Below, piece after piece: positions 41,464 through 52,758 of a DNA stretch of 64,000 nt (the first letter of the stretch is position 1; the number at the start of each line of letters is the position of its first letter). Both the position numbers and the translations under genes were made by a program. The stretch covers positions 2,170,001 through 2,234,000 of the forward strand of contig JACKHM010000002.1 of the NCBI GenBank assembly GCA_020638995.1, given 5' to 3'. The stretch is from Planctomycetaceae bacterium. Lineage in GTDB: Bacteria > Planctomycetota > Planctomycetia > Pirellulales > Pirellulaceae. The notes beneath the pieces were generated by a model that made no database searches, had not been told where the DNA came from, and saw only the letters and a list, made by a program, of their open reading frames with translations.

Positions 41464-44046
41464 CTAATACAGCCGCTCCGATAGATAACCGCCGCCTGGA
41501 AAGCCGACAATGGCCCACGTCACGCCGGCATCAAGTTCGAATTTCTCCGTTTCCGGCGGTTCATTCCCAGATTTGACAGCGATCGAGTGCGTTCCCGGTT
41601 CGATATCGATCTGCATTGCTTCCGCGGGATTGCTGCCGCCGACTCCCGCCGCGACTTTGTATTCCCTGCCATCGACCGACACCACCATTTCCGTCTCACC
41701 TGGATTCGCAAGCATCAACTTTGCTTTGCCCGGCTTTGCAACGATTCCGTCCTTTTTCGCTCGGGCGCCGTTTCGAGCCGCTAATGCGAACTCCGTTCTT
41801 CCCGCGGTAACACGCAACTGCACAGCAAGCGTCTCCTCCTCACTTGCAAACGACAGGCTGACGGCGTCTTCAGTCAGCTTAGCGACGGTGGCGTCTTCGT
41901 TCCAACCGCGAGCGGCAAGTTCCGTTCGATAGAAGTCCGTTAACAATGCAACACCAGCAGGGTGGACGCCTCGAATAACCGTTCGGTAAGGGCTACTCTC
42001 GCTCGATACCTCGTTGCATCCGATCGCAACGGGATACTCATAATTGTCGTCTGCAACCAGCCTGCTGGGCGCGGCCGTTTCCGCAGTCTTCATTACATCG
42101 ACGTCGAGCAAAATGGAAAATTGGAAGGTGTCGTCGAAAAACTCGTGTGGCTCGGGTGAAAACACCTTGCCCTGTAGTTTGCCATCTTTCAGCATCGCCT
42201 CGCTCTTGAAGTCGGCACCGCCGATGTTGATCGAATGGCCTTCCACGAAGCAACTGATGGATACAGAATCACCACGAATTCGCATCTCCATCGAGGGCGG
42301 ACTGTCCGGTGCTTGCCAGCGAAAGAGCGACATTTCCTCTACCGTCGTCCCTTGCAAACCTTTCGTACGGAAAGGTTCCGCGCTCACGTAGACAACGGTC
42401 ACGAGTTCGTCGAACTCCGTCTTCTGAAACGCCATCGCGTGATGCATCGCAAACTTGTCATCGTTTCGCTGGACAAATCCTTCGCACTTCCCAACCTTGG
42501 CCTCGGCGATCCGTGATACGATTCCATCTTCGACCGACGTAGCGGCAACATCATCGCCTTCCATGACAGGATTCTTACCATCAAACGTGGGAAGTTCTTT
42601 GCCAGCAGCCCCTCCCAGCAACCCACCGACAAAATCGCCGATCGCGTCTTCTAAGCCCGCAATATCTCCTGCTTCGGCGAGTGCTTCGAGTCGGGATTTA
42701 GCTTCGTTTGTTGAGCCACCGGCCACCTTGCCTAGCTCCGCCTTCAGTATCGCTTCTAGATTTATTTCCGCTGAATCGCCGCCGTCCAGTTTCATTTCAG
42801 AACTGCCGGCGAGTTTGGCAGCATGTCGTTTCGCCTCGTCGCGCAGGCGTTGTTCGAGAACAGCCACCTGTGCCGCGGTCTGTTGAGTTACAGAAATGCG
42901 GCTGTTCTCGTTGTAATCTTCCATATCAAGCGTGATGATATCGCCCGCAGCATTGCGGTATACGACCGATGTTGTTCGGTCGCCCTTGATCGGTTCGGTC
43001 GTTGGGCTCCACCCCCGCCCCGCAAAAGAGTCCGCGTAGAATTTGGCCAGTTCGTTGAATCGTTCGTTCGAACAAGTAAATGTAAGACGCCCCATCGAGT
43101 CGACATATTGCGAGTCTTCGACACCGGTCGGCAGTGGCAGATCGGCGGACATGAGTTCGCTGCTGTAGTCGATAAATGTCTTGCCCGGTTGACTCTCGTG
43201 ACCACGCACCCAAGCCGAAAGTTTGATCGCATTCTGTTTGAAGTACATCATATCGCTAGCTGAACCATACGGTTGCCAACCCGCCTCTAGCAGGGACTCG
43301 CTACACCAAGCGCGCGTCGCATCGGTGTCGTCTGTTGTGACGTAGCTTGGATGGCCCGGCATCCCATAATGAGGCGAAGCACTTTCCGGAACCGGCAATT
43401 TGCTAAACGGAGTATTGCCGTAGTTGTAGATGCCGATGCTGCAATAACCCTGGCTCTTCTTGTCAGGATCATAAGACAGTGACCCGAACAGTTGCATGAC
43501 GTAACCGTCCTTTGTCAGATAGATCATCGGATAATCACCCTCAGGGCGACTGTCCGGTAATTCCTCCCAGCCGAGAGAGGCAAGTTGCGCGCGATGGAAC
43601 TTAATCGCTTGACTTAGGTCGGCCTTGACTTCGTATTCCAAATGACCGATCTCGACCCGGTCCTGCCGAAACTCTGCGTCTTCAAAGGCTGGCAATGTCC
43701 TTAAGTCGAGGACGCGAATGGCTTCCTCGACGGTGGCTGGCTCGCGAGGCGTTTCGTCGACTTTGACGATTTTCGATTCTGAAGACGGGACAGTCGTTGT
43801 GCCAGGTTTCGCCGAGGTGGCAGCAGATTCGGTTACCGATGGCACCGCGGGACTTGCAGTGATTTGGTTTGCTCGCTGAGACGGTGGCTCCGAAGATTCG
43901 GAACTGTTGACAGTCTCCGATGGTGACACGTTCGTGGCGTCCGTCGAGGTCAGGGGTGCCGAGCCACTACCGCAACCTAGGACTAGGCAAGTTGCCAGGT
44001 ATGTGACGAGATACGGGACGACGCGCGAAAAGGCGGTGTGACACAT
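41464..44046 (-). CDS. Large lipoprotein with repeated modules, unknown function
   Basis: This 860-residue protein has the start ATG preceded by TAGGAG. The signal ends in a lipobox (ATCLVLGC), so it is lipid-anchored. A ~90-residue Ser/Thr/Pro-rich linker follows. Three or four copies of a ~90-residue module are then visible. Each has a helix, a G-W pair and a hydrophobic strand: HRAQLASLGWEELPD, SESLLEAGWQPYG, YADSFAGRGWSPTTEPIKGD and YRTELAARGWNEDATVAKL. A glycine-rich stretch (FVGGLLGGAAGKELP) lies mid-protein. The C-terminus has a beta domain ending ITWAIVGFPGG-like sequence (VTWAIVGFPGGGYL). No enzyme motif is seen. The SGNH hydrolase gene follows immediately. Confidence 0.75.
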   Translation of the reverse strand: MCHTAFSRVVPYLVTYLATCLVLGCGSGSAPLTSTDATNVSPSETVNSSESSEPPSQRANQITASPAVPSVTESAATSAKPGTTTVPSSESKIVKVDETPREPATVEEAIRVLDLRTLPAFEDAEFRQDRVEIGHLEYEVKADLSQAIKFHRAQLASLGWEELPDSRPEGDYPMIYLTKDGYVMQLFGSLSYDPDKKSQGYCSIGIYNYGNTPFSKLPVPESASPHYGMPGHPSYVTTDDTDATRAWCSESLLEAGWQPYGSASDMMYFKQNAIKLSAWVRGHESQPGKTFIDYSSELMSADLPLPTGVEDSQYVDSMGRLTFTCSNERFNELAKFYADSFAGRGWSPTTEPIKGDRTTSVVYRNAAGDIITLDMEDYNENSRISVTQQTAAQVAVLEQRLRDEAKRHAAKLAGSSEMKLDGGDSAEINLEAILKAELGKVAGGSTNEAKSRLEALAEAGDIAGLEDAIGDFVGGLLGGAAGKELPTFDGKNPVMEGDDVAATSVEDGIVSRIAEAKVGKCEGFVQRNDDKFAMHHAMAFQKTEFDELVTVVYVSAEPFRTKGLQGTTVEEMSLFRWQAPDSPPSMEMRIRGDSVSISCFVEGHSINIGGADFKSEAMLKDGKLQGKVFSPEPHEFFDDTFQFSILLDVDVMKTAETAAPSRLVADDNYEYPVAIGCNEVSSESSPYRTVIRGVHPAGVALLTDFYRTELAARGWNEDATVAKLTEDAVSLSFASEEETLAVQLRVTAGRTEFALAARNGARAKKDGIVAKPGKAKLMLANPGETEMVVSVDGREYKVAAGVGGSNPAEAMQIDIEPGTHSIAVKSGNEPPETEKFELDAGVTWAIVGFPGGGYLSERLY

Positions 44047-44236
44047 GACCGGCTCCTAACTGGGGTTACTTACGGAAGGAAAGGCACCTAAGACGCAATG
44101 CCAAGACGGGTTTCAATCGACGTATCGATTCAGATGAATTATCGCACATAATTTTCGGCTTGTATCGTGGTGCCAGGGATTTCCTCGTGCTGCCTGCGGC
44201 TTGTCAGTGAGCAAATGCCTTGCTTCAATATTCCTC

Positions 44237-44986
44237 ATGCCACGCACGATCAATGTTCATTTTCTTCCAGAACTGGTTGACGACGGACAACTGACTGACA
44301 AAACGGTTGTTGTCATCGACGTCCTTCGCGCTACGACTACTATCGCCCATGCGATCGCCGCGGGGGCGATATGTGTCATTCCTTGTTTAGAGGTGGACGA
44401 GGCCCGCAGGCTGAAGTCACGTCTGGGCGACGATACCCTTTTGGGTGGAGAACGAGGTGGAAAGCGGATCGAAGGCTTCGATTTTGGCAATTCTCCATCC
44501 GAGTACACACCAACCTCTGTTGGGGGCAAAACGCTGATCTTCACGACCACCAATGGTACGCGGGCGATGAAGACCGCCGAACGGGCGGCGCGAGTCGTAT
44601 TGGCCGGTTTCGTCAATCTATCCGCAGTCTGCGATAGTCTTGCGACCGAAGAAGTGATCGAAATTGTATGTGCTGGGACGAATCGGAAGATCACACGGGA
44701 AGACGTCTTGTTGGCGGGAGCGATCGCGGAGCAGTTGGGCCGGGTCGAAGCGGGTTCCGCGATGAACGACCAAGCCACGATCGCGATCGAATCTTGGACA
44801 AGGTTTACCCGCGAAATGGCCGAGAACAAGCTCCCCCTCCATGAATCGCTGCGAAATAGCTACGGTGCCCGAAATCTCATCGAAATCGGGCTCGAACGCG
44901 ACATTGAGATCGCCGCCCAACTCGATAAGCTCGAAGCGGTACCCGAGTTAGATCTTGCCCGATGGCGGATTACATTAGCAAAATGA
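44237..44986 (+). CDS. comB: 2-phosphosulfolactate phosphatase family protein (ComB)
   Basis: This 249-residue protein is assigned from the ATG at 44237. Family blocks are LTDKTVVVIDVLRATTTIAH, LLGGERGGKRIEGFDFGNSP and TTTNGTRAMKTAERAA, followed by NLSAVC and the C-terminal GARNLIEIGLERDIEIAAQL. In methanogens ComB hydrolyses phosphosulfolactate in coenzyme M synthesis. Many bacteria without coenzyme M have the family, where sulfolactate production or another phosphatase role is assumed. A CNNM/CorC gene follows. Confidence 0.88.
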   Translation: MPRTINVHFLPELVDDGQLTDKTVVVIDVLRATTTIAHAIAAGAICVIPCLEVDEARRLKSRLGDDTLLGGERGGKRIEGFDFGNSPSEYTPTSVGGKTLIFTTTNGTRAMKTAERAARVVLAGFVNLSAVCDSLATEEVIEIVCAGTNRKITREDVLLAGAIAEQLGRVEAGSAMNDQATIAIESWTRFTREMAENKLPLHESLRNSYGARNLIEIGLERDIEIAAQLDKLEAVPELDLARWRITLAK

Positions 44987-45072
44987 GAAGTTACACTAAT
45001 GTCTCGTTCGTCCTTCCCGAAACCCTTCCCTGTGGGCTGATTCGTTCTTCGAATTGACTCCAAAGAGACAAC

Positions 45073-46440
45073 ATGATTCCTCCGTGGTTAGCGGACACCC
45101 TTGAGATTGCCGTCGCGATCTTTCTTGTCATCCTGAACGGATTCTTTGTCGCTGCTGAATTCGCGCTGGTCAAAGTAAGACTAACCCAGATCGAGAAGCT
45201 GGTTGCCGATCGACGCCCGTTCGCCAAGACAGCCCTATGGCTGGCCGAACGGCTTGACGCCTCCCTGTCGGCTTGCCAGCTCGGAATTACGATGGCGTCT
45301 TTGGCATTAGGTTGGGTCGGCGAGCCGGCATTTGCACACCTCATAACGCCCGTGCTGAAAAGTCTCGGAGTCACGAGCGAAACGATGGTGCATGGCATCG
45401 CATTCGTCGTCGCATTCTCGACGATTACGGCGTTGCATCTGGTGATCGGCGAACAAGCTCCCAAGATCTTCGCCATTCGTCGCCCAGAGACGATGATCCT
45501 TTGGTGTGCGGCTCCACTGAAGTTCTTCTACTTTGTTCTGTATCCGTTCCTGGCCGTCCTGAACTTGACAACAGGTTTCCTGCTGCGACTTGTCGGGCTG
45601 AAGGGTGCGACCGAGCATGAAACACCGCATACGGAAGACGAGATTCGCGCGTTGCTTGCCGATGCGCACTCACATGGTCATTTGACGCGATCCGAACATC
45701 GCTTGCTAAACGCGGTGTTTGAATTTGATGACATGATCTGCCGACGTGTCATGGTGCCACGCGGGGAAGTGGATTTCTTTGACATTGACATGCCCTTCGC
45801 GGAGTGTCTCGAACAGGCGAAACGCACGAAGCACACGCGTTACCCATTGTGTGACGGATCACTCGACAAGGTCCTTGGCGTGATTCACCTGAAAGACTTG
45901 CTCGGTTTAGCAGCCGATGCGGATGATATTGATTTGCGGAGATTCATTCGGCCCGCGCGAAAGGTGCCGGAGAGTATGCCGATCAGCCGCGTGCTGCGAC
46001 ACTTTCAAGCCACACACCAGCTATTGGCATTCGTGGTCGACGAGTATGGAACGACCATCGGTATCGTAACGCTGGAGAATGTCCTGGAGAAAATCGTCGG
46101 TCCGGTCGAAGACGAATTCGACGCAGAAGAGCCCAATATATCCGAGGAGGCTCCGGGCCGATTCGTGGTCCTTGGCAGTACGCTGATCGAGGAAGTGGAA
46201 CGAGCGTTGAACATCGAACTCGGCGACGAAGATATGGATACGGTTGCCGGTGTCTTAATGGCTCGCGCCCAGCGCATGCCGGTGGTGGGCGACAAGATCC
46301 GTCTGAACGGCTCTGTTGCCGAGATCCTCGAAGTGCAAGACGACCGCGCCACGCGGATTCAGTTTACCCTGGAGACTGCCGGAGATGACTTGACGCTCGC
46401 CAATGACAGCGAAGCCAATCAAGCGAAGACCAGTCCGTGA
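45073..46440 (+). CDS. CNNM/CorC-type membrane protein with CBS pair
   Basis: This 455-residue protein of the HlyC/CorC (UPF0053) family is implicated in divalent-cation, chiefly magnesium, transport. The N-terminal CNNM domain has four hydrophobic segments (VAIFLVILNGFFVAAEFALV, LGITMASLALGWVGEPAFAH, ITALHLVIGEQAPKIFAIRR). Two CBS domains follow (VMVPRGEVDFFDIDM... GVIHLKDLLGLAAD and ATHQLLAFVVDEYGTTIGIV). The C-terminal CorC_HlyC domain starts RFVVLGSTLIEEVERAL. The architecture is complete. It is sometimes annotated as a hemolysin, but there is no reason to infer that here. Confidence 0.92.
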   Translation: MIPPWLADTLEIAVAIFLVILNGFFVAAEFALVKVRLTQIEKLVADRRPFAKTALWLAERLDASLSACQLGITMASLALGWVGEPAFAHLITPVLKSLGVTSETMVHGIAFVVAFSTITALHLVIGEQAPKIFAIRRPETMILWCAAPLKFFYFVLYPFLAVLNLTTGFLLRLVGLKGATEHETPHTEDEIRALLADAHSHGHLTRSEHRLLNAVFEFDDMICRRVMVPRGEVDFFDIDMPFAECLEQAKRTKHTRYPLCDGSLDKVLGVIHLKDLLGLAADADDIDLRRFIRPARKVPESMPISRVLRHFQATHQLLAFVVDEYGTTIGIVTLENVLEKIVGPVEDEFDAEEPNISEEAPGRFVVLGSTLIEEVERALNIELGDEDMDTVAGVLMARAQRMPVVGDKIRLNGSVAEILEVQDDRATRIQFTLETAGDDLTLANDSEANQAKTSP

Positions 46441-46717
46441 CCGTAAGCGCTGACGCAGCATAGGCGCGTGTTTCCGGCAGCGAGTAGATTGGCTGGATTA
46501 CCTAGTCTGTGCCTTCGTTTCACCACCGTTTACCCAAACTCAGCTGCCTGCCAAAGCATGCGTTTTACGATCGAACGGTCAGGTCTGTGGCAAGAAGAGA
46601 CTAAAGCCTGGCGCACAACAAGTCGAAACGTCCCCTATCGCGAACCGACTCGACGAGGATAGTGTCGAGAAACGCTAGCAATCAATCACTCGACTCTCAG
46701 AAGGATGCGAACGAACG

Positions 46718-48321
<1,604 letters not shown>

Positions 48322-48325
<4 letters not shown>

Positions 48326-48900
48326 GATTGATTGCTGAATTGAACCTTCGCATAGATGTCTGCGAGTTGCAGGGTGCAGTTACTGGTTTCGAACGCTAGT
48401 GTCCGTTCGAGCGAATCGAACTCTTCCAGGATCCAGCGTCCGTCCGGCTGACGTTGAAACTGTTCAACGTGCATCTTGTCCTGTGAGACCAGAACATAGT
48501 CCTGCAACGTGGGCAGGCGTCGATACATCTCAAATTTTGTGCCACGATCATAGCCCTCCGTCGACTTCGAGAGAACTTCGATAATCACACGAGGGTTGAT
48601 CAACGTGTCGAATTCGTCGTCTTCAAACTCGGGGGAGCATGCCGTCACGACATCGGGATACGTGTATAACCCTTTTTTGTCCACCTTGACTCGCATATCC
48701 GCCATGTAGGCTTCGCAATCGCGTTTCTCGAACTGCTCCATTAAGCTGCGGGCAATGTTAAGGGCAACCAGATTGTGTGCCCGCGACGCTCCTGACATCG
48801 CGAACATCTCGCCGTTGTAGTACTCGTGACGGATCTCCGAGGCCCTTTCGAGCGTGAGATACTCCTGTGGCGAGATGAATCGCTTCTCGGCGGTTGACAT
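48322..48900 (-). CDS. Uma2-family putative nuclease (DUF820)
   Basis: The ATG at 48900 with GGAG six bases upstream gives 192 residues. Uma2 proteins have a PD-(D/E)XK-like fold: RHEYYNGEMFAMSGASRAHN supplies the E and H region, YTYPDVVTACSPEFED the central aspartate, and PRVIIEVLSKSTEGYDRGTK the E-x-K strand. KFEMYRRLPTLQDYVLVSQD follows. The family is abundant in cyanobacteria and planctomycetes, often in many copies, and its role is unknown. The gene is isolated between glyS and the oxidase. Confidence 0.88.
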
Positions 48901-48931
48901 GAGAGACTCCGAATTTCGATACCTGCTTTGA

Positions 48932-50077
48932 TTATACCCTTCTCCGGAGCAAACTACGCCGCTGACATCCCAAAAACTCGATTGGCATCCTCGTCGACTC
49001 ATTGACGACTAGCTCGGCCAAAATCTCACCCAATACGCTGGTAAATTTGAACCCATGCCCCGACAAACCGGCAGCAAACACGACACTCGCGTACTCGGGA
49101 TGCCGATCGACAATAAAGTGCTCGTCCGGTGACATCGTGTAGTAACAGACCGCGTGCTGATATGCCGTGTTGGAAACTCCGGGCAAGTGTTCCGCCAAAA
49201 ACTTCTCGACTCGCTTCACATCTTCGACTTCGGTTGATTTTTCATCGTTGAGCGGGTCGCCAATCTCTGTGCCTCCTGTATGATCGGCGACCTTCACACC
49301 TCGGTCGTCGACCTGCGGAAAGCCATAAAAGTACCCGGCAGGAGTCTCAAAAAAAAACGCAGGACACCCGTTCGCTTCCTGATAACAGGGTGCACTGGAT
49401 TCGTACCAGTGGAGATGCTTTCGTAGCACTCGAAATCTGACACCAAGATTTGCGAGAAGTTGATTCGACCAAGCACCCGCAGTGATGACTAGCGATTGTG
49501 CGGAGTAGGAATTCTTGTCAGTACGTAATCTCACGCCAGCGTCACCGGCCTGCCAGTCGAGAATTGTCTCATCGGTTCGCAGCTCGGCACCGTGTTTCGA
49601 TGCCGCGGCCAGATGCGCGAGGACACACCGCTCAACGTGCAAGTAGCCAGCGTTCTGTTCAAACACCGCCACACTGCCATTCGGTACGTGGTACCCAGGA
49701 AACCGGCTAGAGACTTCGGCGTGCGTTAGCTCATCCACTCGCAAGTTATGCTCACGGGCGCTTGCCAGCACCCCGGGAACGACAACTCCATCGCGCGGAC
49801 CAATCTCGACCAGTCCTACCTCGTGATACAGTTTCTCCATCGAGAACTCTTCAAGTTCTGCCCACAACTCGTAGGCTCGATTCAGCAGCGGGACGTAGTC
49901 TGAATGCTCGAAGTATGCTTTGCGGATGATACGAGTCTGACCGTGCGAACTTCCCCGGTCGTGCCCACCCGGAAAGCGATCAAGACCGAGGACTCTTTTG
50001 CCTCGCTGGGCCAAGTGAAACGCCGCGGCGCTGCCGACGCCTCCTGTACCAAGCACAATGACATCGTACGTAATCAT
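48932..50077 (-). CDS. Monomeric sarcosine oxidase / N-methyltryptophan oxidase-like flavoenzyme
   Basis: This 381-residue FAD oxidase of the DAO/MSOX family demethylates or oxidises an N-methylated amino acid. The Rossmann dinucleotide loop is YDVIVLGTGGVGSAAAFHLA, followed by GSSHGQTRIIRKAY, typical of MSOX. The cysteine that covalently holds FAD is conserved in HAVCYYTMSPDEHFIVDRHP. The end AAGLSGHGFKFTSVLGEILA also fits. Its ATG overlaps the stop of the upstream lipoprotein gene (ATGA). The exact substrate cannot be told from sequence. Confidence 0.9.
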   Translation of the reverse strand: MITYDVIVLGTGGVGSAAAFHLAQRGKRVLGLDRFPGGHDRGSSHGQTRIIRKAYFEHSDYVPLLNRAYELWAELEEFSMEKLYHEVGLVEIGPRDGVVVPGVLASAREHNLRVDELTHAEVSSRFPGYHVPNGSVAVFEQNAGYLHVERCVLAHLAAASKHGAELRTDETILDWQAGDAGVRLRTDKNSYSAQSLVITAGAWSNQLLANLGVRFRVLRKHLHWYESSAPCYQEANGCPAFFFETPAGYFYGFPQVDDRGVKVADHTGGTEIGDPLNDEKSTEVEDVKRVEKFLAEHLPGVSNTAYQHAVCYYTMSPDEHFIVDRHPEYASVVFAAGLSGHGFKFTSVLGEILAELVVNESTRMPIEFLGCQRRSLLRRRV

Positions 50078-51492
50078 TGAATCCGGAAATCGATGGCCGC
50101 GTGATTCGACTTCTTGCCGATGACGTCCTCGACGGTGAGTTGTAGTCGATACGAACCGGAGTTAATCTGGCTGGGCATTGTAATCAGATACGCGATGAAG
50201 TAGTCGCGACGACGATTGCTGGACACTTGCTTATCAACCGGTAAAACAACATTCGCAACTCGCCGTCCGGCGTCATCCGTGATTTCGTAGGAACTATGCA
50301 ACTCGGTCTCGAAGCTATCACCACGGGGATGGGCGGCAAAGTTATCGATTTCAACGTACAGTACAACCTCGTCCTTGGCACGGAACGTGTAAGAATCAAA
50401 AACACGATACTCGCCGTAACTAAGAACTTCCCGACAAAACGTCAAGTTTCGGACGTCAAGCGTGCTGACATTGGCCAAATGGTCGGTTGCGGTGCGAAGA
50501 TCGCGTAGCGCTAATGCTGCACGTCGTGTCGTGGGATGCTTGCCCTCCGTATCAATTGAAACTAACAAGCCATGTATCTGGTGTTTCCAGTACTCGCGTT
50601 CGTCTTCATCGAGTTGATCGATCGGTGAAACAGCTTCATCGCGTTGGTTCGTTACGACATAGAGCAGGCGACGCATGACCTCGAGTCGGGCGTGCTCACT
50701 TTTGTCCAGGTTTGGGCGCGCCAAGTCAGCCATCAACGATGTCAGTGCCTTCTCGACATCGCGACTCCATTGGCCGGGCTCAATCGACTTTGCTACCGAC
50801 TCAGGCGCCTGGTCAGTCGCCGGGACAGCGGTTGGAGCGACCACCGGAGCGGGCGTGACCGCTGGTGGCTGTGCGGGAATCGCCGTTGAGACATCGCTGA
50901 CATGTGTGGCAACGAAAGCGGCTTGAGGCAAAGACGTCGCGGCGTCTGTGGTGATTTCCTGAACGTATGATGCCGGTGAAACCTCCGAGGGCACGGAACT
51001 CGGAACTGACGTCACGGGCACGGGGGAGGGGAGTGTCCGTGCTTGAACGGCAACGTGTTGAGGGGTCGCGACAAGCGCCGGATCAACGGTTGGCGGAGTT
51101 GTCTGTTCCTCAAATGTGGATCGTGTCTGCGGTTGCTGATTTCTCGCGGCAAGGCCAACCATCTGATCCTTATAAAGCTGCTGCAATTCCGGAGGAAATA
51201 GACTCGAAGTGTCCTCGACCGCACTCTGAATCACTTTAAAGTCGGAAGGGCTTTGATATTTGATACGCTCCAAATCGTCGAGCACTTTTGAGAGGGACGG
51301 TTCGCTGTTCTGCGCTTTCGCCTCTTGGGCTGCCTCTAAGGGAGGCGATGGCCGCGTCTCCGATGTCTCAGTCGCGGGACGCGCTCGAGACATCGGGTAT
51401 TCGCCATGAGCAAACCACCCAGGTCCGGCACAACCGCAGGCGAGCAGCGATGCCGTTGCGGCGACCCGGAATGTCAAACGTGCGTGAAACAT
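50074..51492 (-). CDS. Lipoprotein of unknown function
   Basis: This 472-residue protein has a signal ending in SLLACGC, giving a lipobox cysteine. A ~200-residue low-complexity linker rich in Pro, Ala, Val and Thr follows. Then come a helical domain (~235-340, VEKALTSLMADLARPNLDKS, REYWKHQIHGLLVSIDTEGK) and a C-terminal beta-sandwich-like domain (~345-472, LTFCREVLSYGEYRVFDSYT, VVLYVEIDNFAAHP, GSYRLQLTVEDVIGKKS). The long linker suggests a domain reaching away from the membrane. No family is recognised. It is translationally coupled to the flavoenzyme downstream. Confidence 0.75.
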   Translation of the reverse strand: MFHARLTFRVAATASLLACGCAGPGWFAHGEYPMSRARPATETSETRPSPPLEAAQEAKAQNSEPSLSKVLDDLERIKYQSPSDFKVIQSAVEDTSSLFPPELQQLYKDQMVGLAARNQQPQTRSTFEEQTTPPTVDPALVATPQHVAVQARTLPSPVPVTSVPSSVPSEVSPASYVQEITTDAATSLPQAAFVATHVSDVSTAIPAQPPAVTPAPVVAPTAVPATDQAPESVAKSIEPGQWSRDVEKALTSLMADLARPNLDKSEHARLEVMRRLLYVVTNQRDEAVSPIDQLDEDEREYWKHQIHGLLVSIDTEGKHPTTRRAALALRDLRTATDHLANVSTLDVRNLTFCREVLSYGEYRVFDSYTFRAKDEVVLYVEIDNFAAHPRGDSFETELHSSYEITDDAGRRVANVVLPVDKQVSSNRRRDYFIAYLITMPSQINSGSYRLQLTVEDVIGKKSNHAAIDFRIQ

Positions 51493-51572
51493 GATCCACT
51501 ACGAATGGGAGAAGCGAGAAGAGCGGCGGATGTTAAGAAAACCACGCGTTTTCCGCAAGGGCGACGCAGTCG

Positions 51573-52661
51573 CTAACGAATGCTAGCGTTACCCAATCCC
51601 TTCGCCATGCGAAGAAACAATTGCTCCAGTGCAAACCGAGCGCGGTGCGGGTTTGAGTGCGTGCCCTTTAAGGCCAAATCCGTTTCCAGCAGCCAACGAT
51701 AAACGTGCCCAGCACGACGGCGGCCAAGTTGCTTGAGTTGCGATTCGGCTCGCTCTAAGCCCTTTCTGTTCCAATGCGGTATGCCTGCTTGGATCAAGGC
51801 ATCGCGGAGCAGAATTCGTCGCTTCTCACGTTCTGCATCCTGGTAAATGCGTGTTGCCGCAGCAAACCGTCGCAACGACCAAGAGATCTGACCAAACAAC
51901 GCTACGGGATGTTCACCCGCTTGCAGCAATCGATCTAGTTGCTTGAGGGCTTCGCCTGCGTCGCCATCGGCGGCTGCGTCGATCAACTCCCAGATCGTCT
52001 GCGTTCGCCAGCCGCCGACAACATCACGGACCATCTGGACATCAATTTTTCCCCCTTCGCCTGCGAACAAGGCGAGTTTGGAAAGTTCTTGATCGAGCAA
52101 ACCGAACTCCGCGCCAATGATCTCCAGCAACTGCTCGGCAGCCGTGCTTTCAAGCTTGGCGTCATGCTGCTGTTTCGTCCAAGTTACAAGCCATTTGCAA
52201 AGCGTTGCTTCGTCGAGGACCTTCCGCTTACCAACCAGCTTCTCCGGTGCGCGGCAATTGACCTGGAGACCGATCTTATCAACCGCTTTGTACAGCCGTG
52301 TATTGCTCGCCCAAGAATCAACTTCCAATATCAGAACACCGGTCGAACGTGGCTTCTCGACATACGTCTCCAATCGGATCCGCTCTTTGCTCACAAAGGG
52401 ATCCGCAGATTCAACGATCACCAATCGACGTTCACCGCCAAAGAGCGACATGGTCGATAACTCATCCACCACGTCGCGCCACTCAGCGTTCGCGCCCTCC
52501 AGCGACGTGAACGGAGAATCCTCGTCACTAACGAGGGCACGCCGTAGCGATCGAATCACAAGTCGCTTCAGAAAACTTTCGTTCCCGAACACAACCACAA
52601 TTGGCGGTACTTCAGTGCTTTTTGCCGCCAGAAAATCGAAAGCGTGAAAAGTATTCGACAT
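51573..52661 (-). CDS. holA: DNA polymerase III subunit delta
   Basis: The delta subunit opens the beta clamp within the clamp loader. The 362-residue protein starts at an ATG with AGGAGAAGG upstream. It has the N-terminal PIVVVFGNESFLKRLVIRSL, the SLFGGERRLVIVESADPFVS strand typical of HolA, the helical lid WELIDAAADGDAGEALKQLD, and the C-terminal collar AESQLKQLGRRRAGHVYRWL. Domain order and length are normal. It is single, not in an operon with other replication genes here. Confidence 0.9.
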   Translation of the reverse strand: MSNTFHAFDFLAAKSTEVPPIVVVFGNESFLKRLVIRSLRRALVSDEDSPFTSLEGANAEWRDVVDELSTMSLFGGERRLVIVESADPFVSKERIRLETYVEKPRSTGVLILEVDSWASNTRLYKAVDKIGLQVNCRAPEKLVGKRKVLDEATLCKWLVTWTKQQHDAKLESTAAEQLLEIIGAEFGLLDQELSKLALFAGEGGKIDVQMVRDVVGGWRTQTIWELIDAAADGDAGEALKQLDRLLQAGEHPVALFGQISWSLRRFAAATRIYQDAEREKRRILLRDALIQAGIPHWNRKGLERAESQLKQLGRRRAGHVYRWLLETDLALKGTHSNPHRARFALEQLFLRMAKGLGNASIR

Positions 52662-52758
52662 CAGCTGTGACCTTCTCCTAACGTGTGCAATGGATTATCG
52701 GAGCCGGCGGGATCAGCCGCAAGCGGCCCCAGGACAATCGCCCTTGAAAGGCCGGGAA

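Noticed and set aside
44237..44986. comB as a competence gene
   Set aside because: The name coincides with competence comB genes, but the protein is the 2-phosphosulfolactate phosphatase family and is unrelated to comEC.
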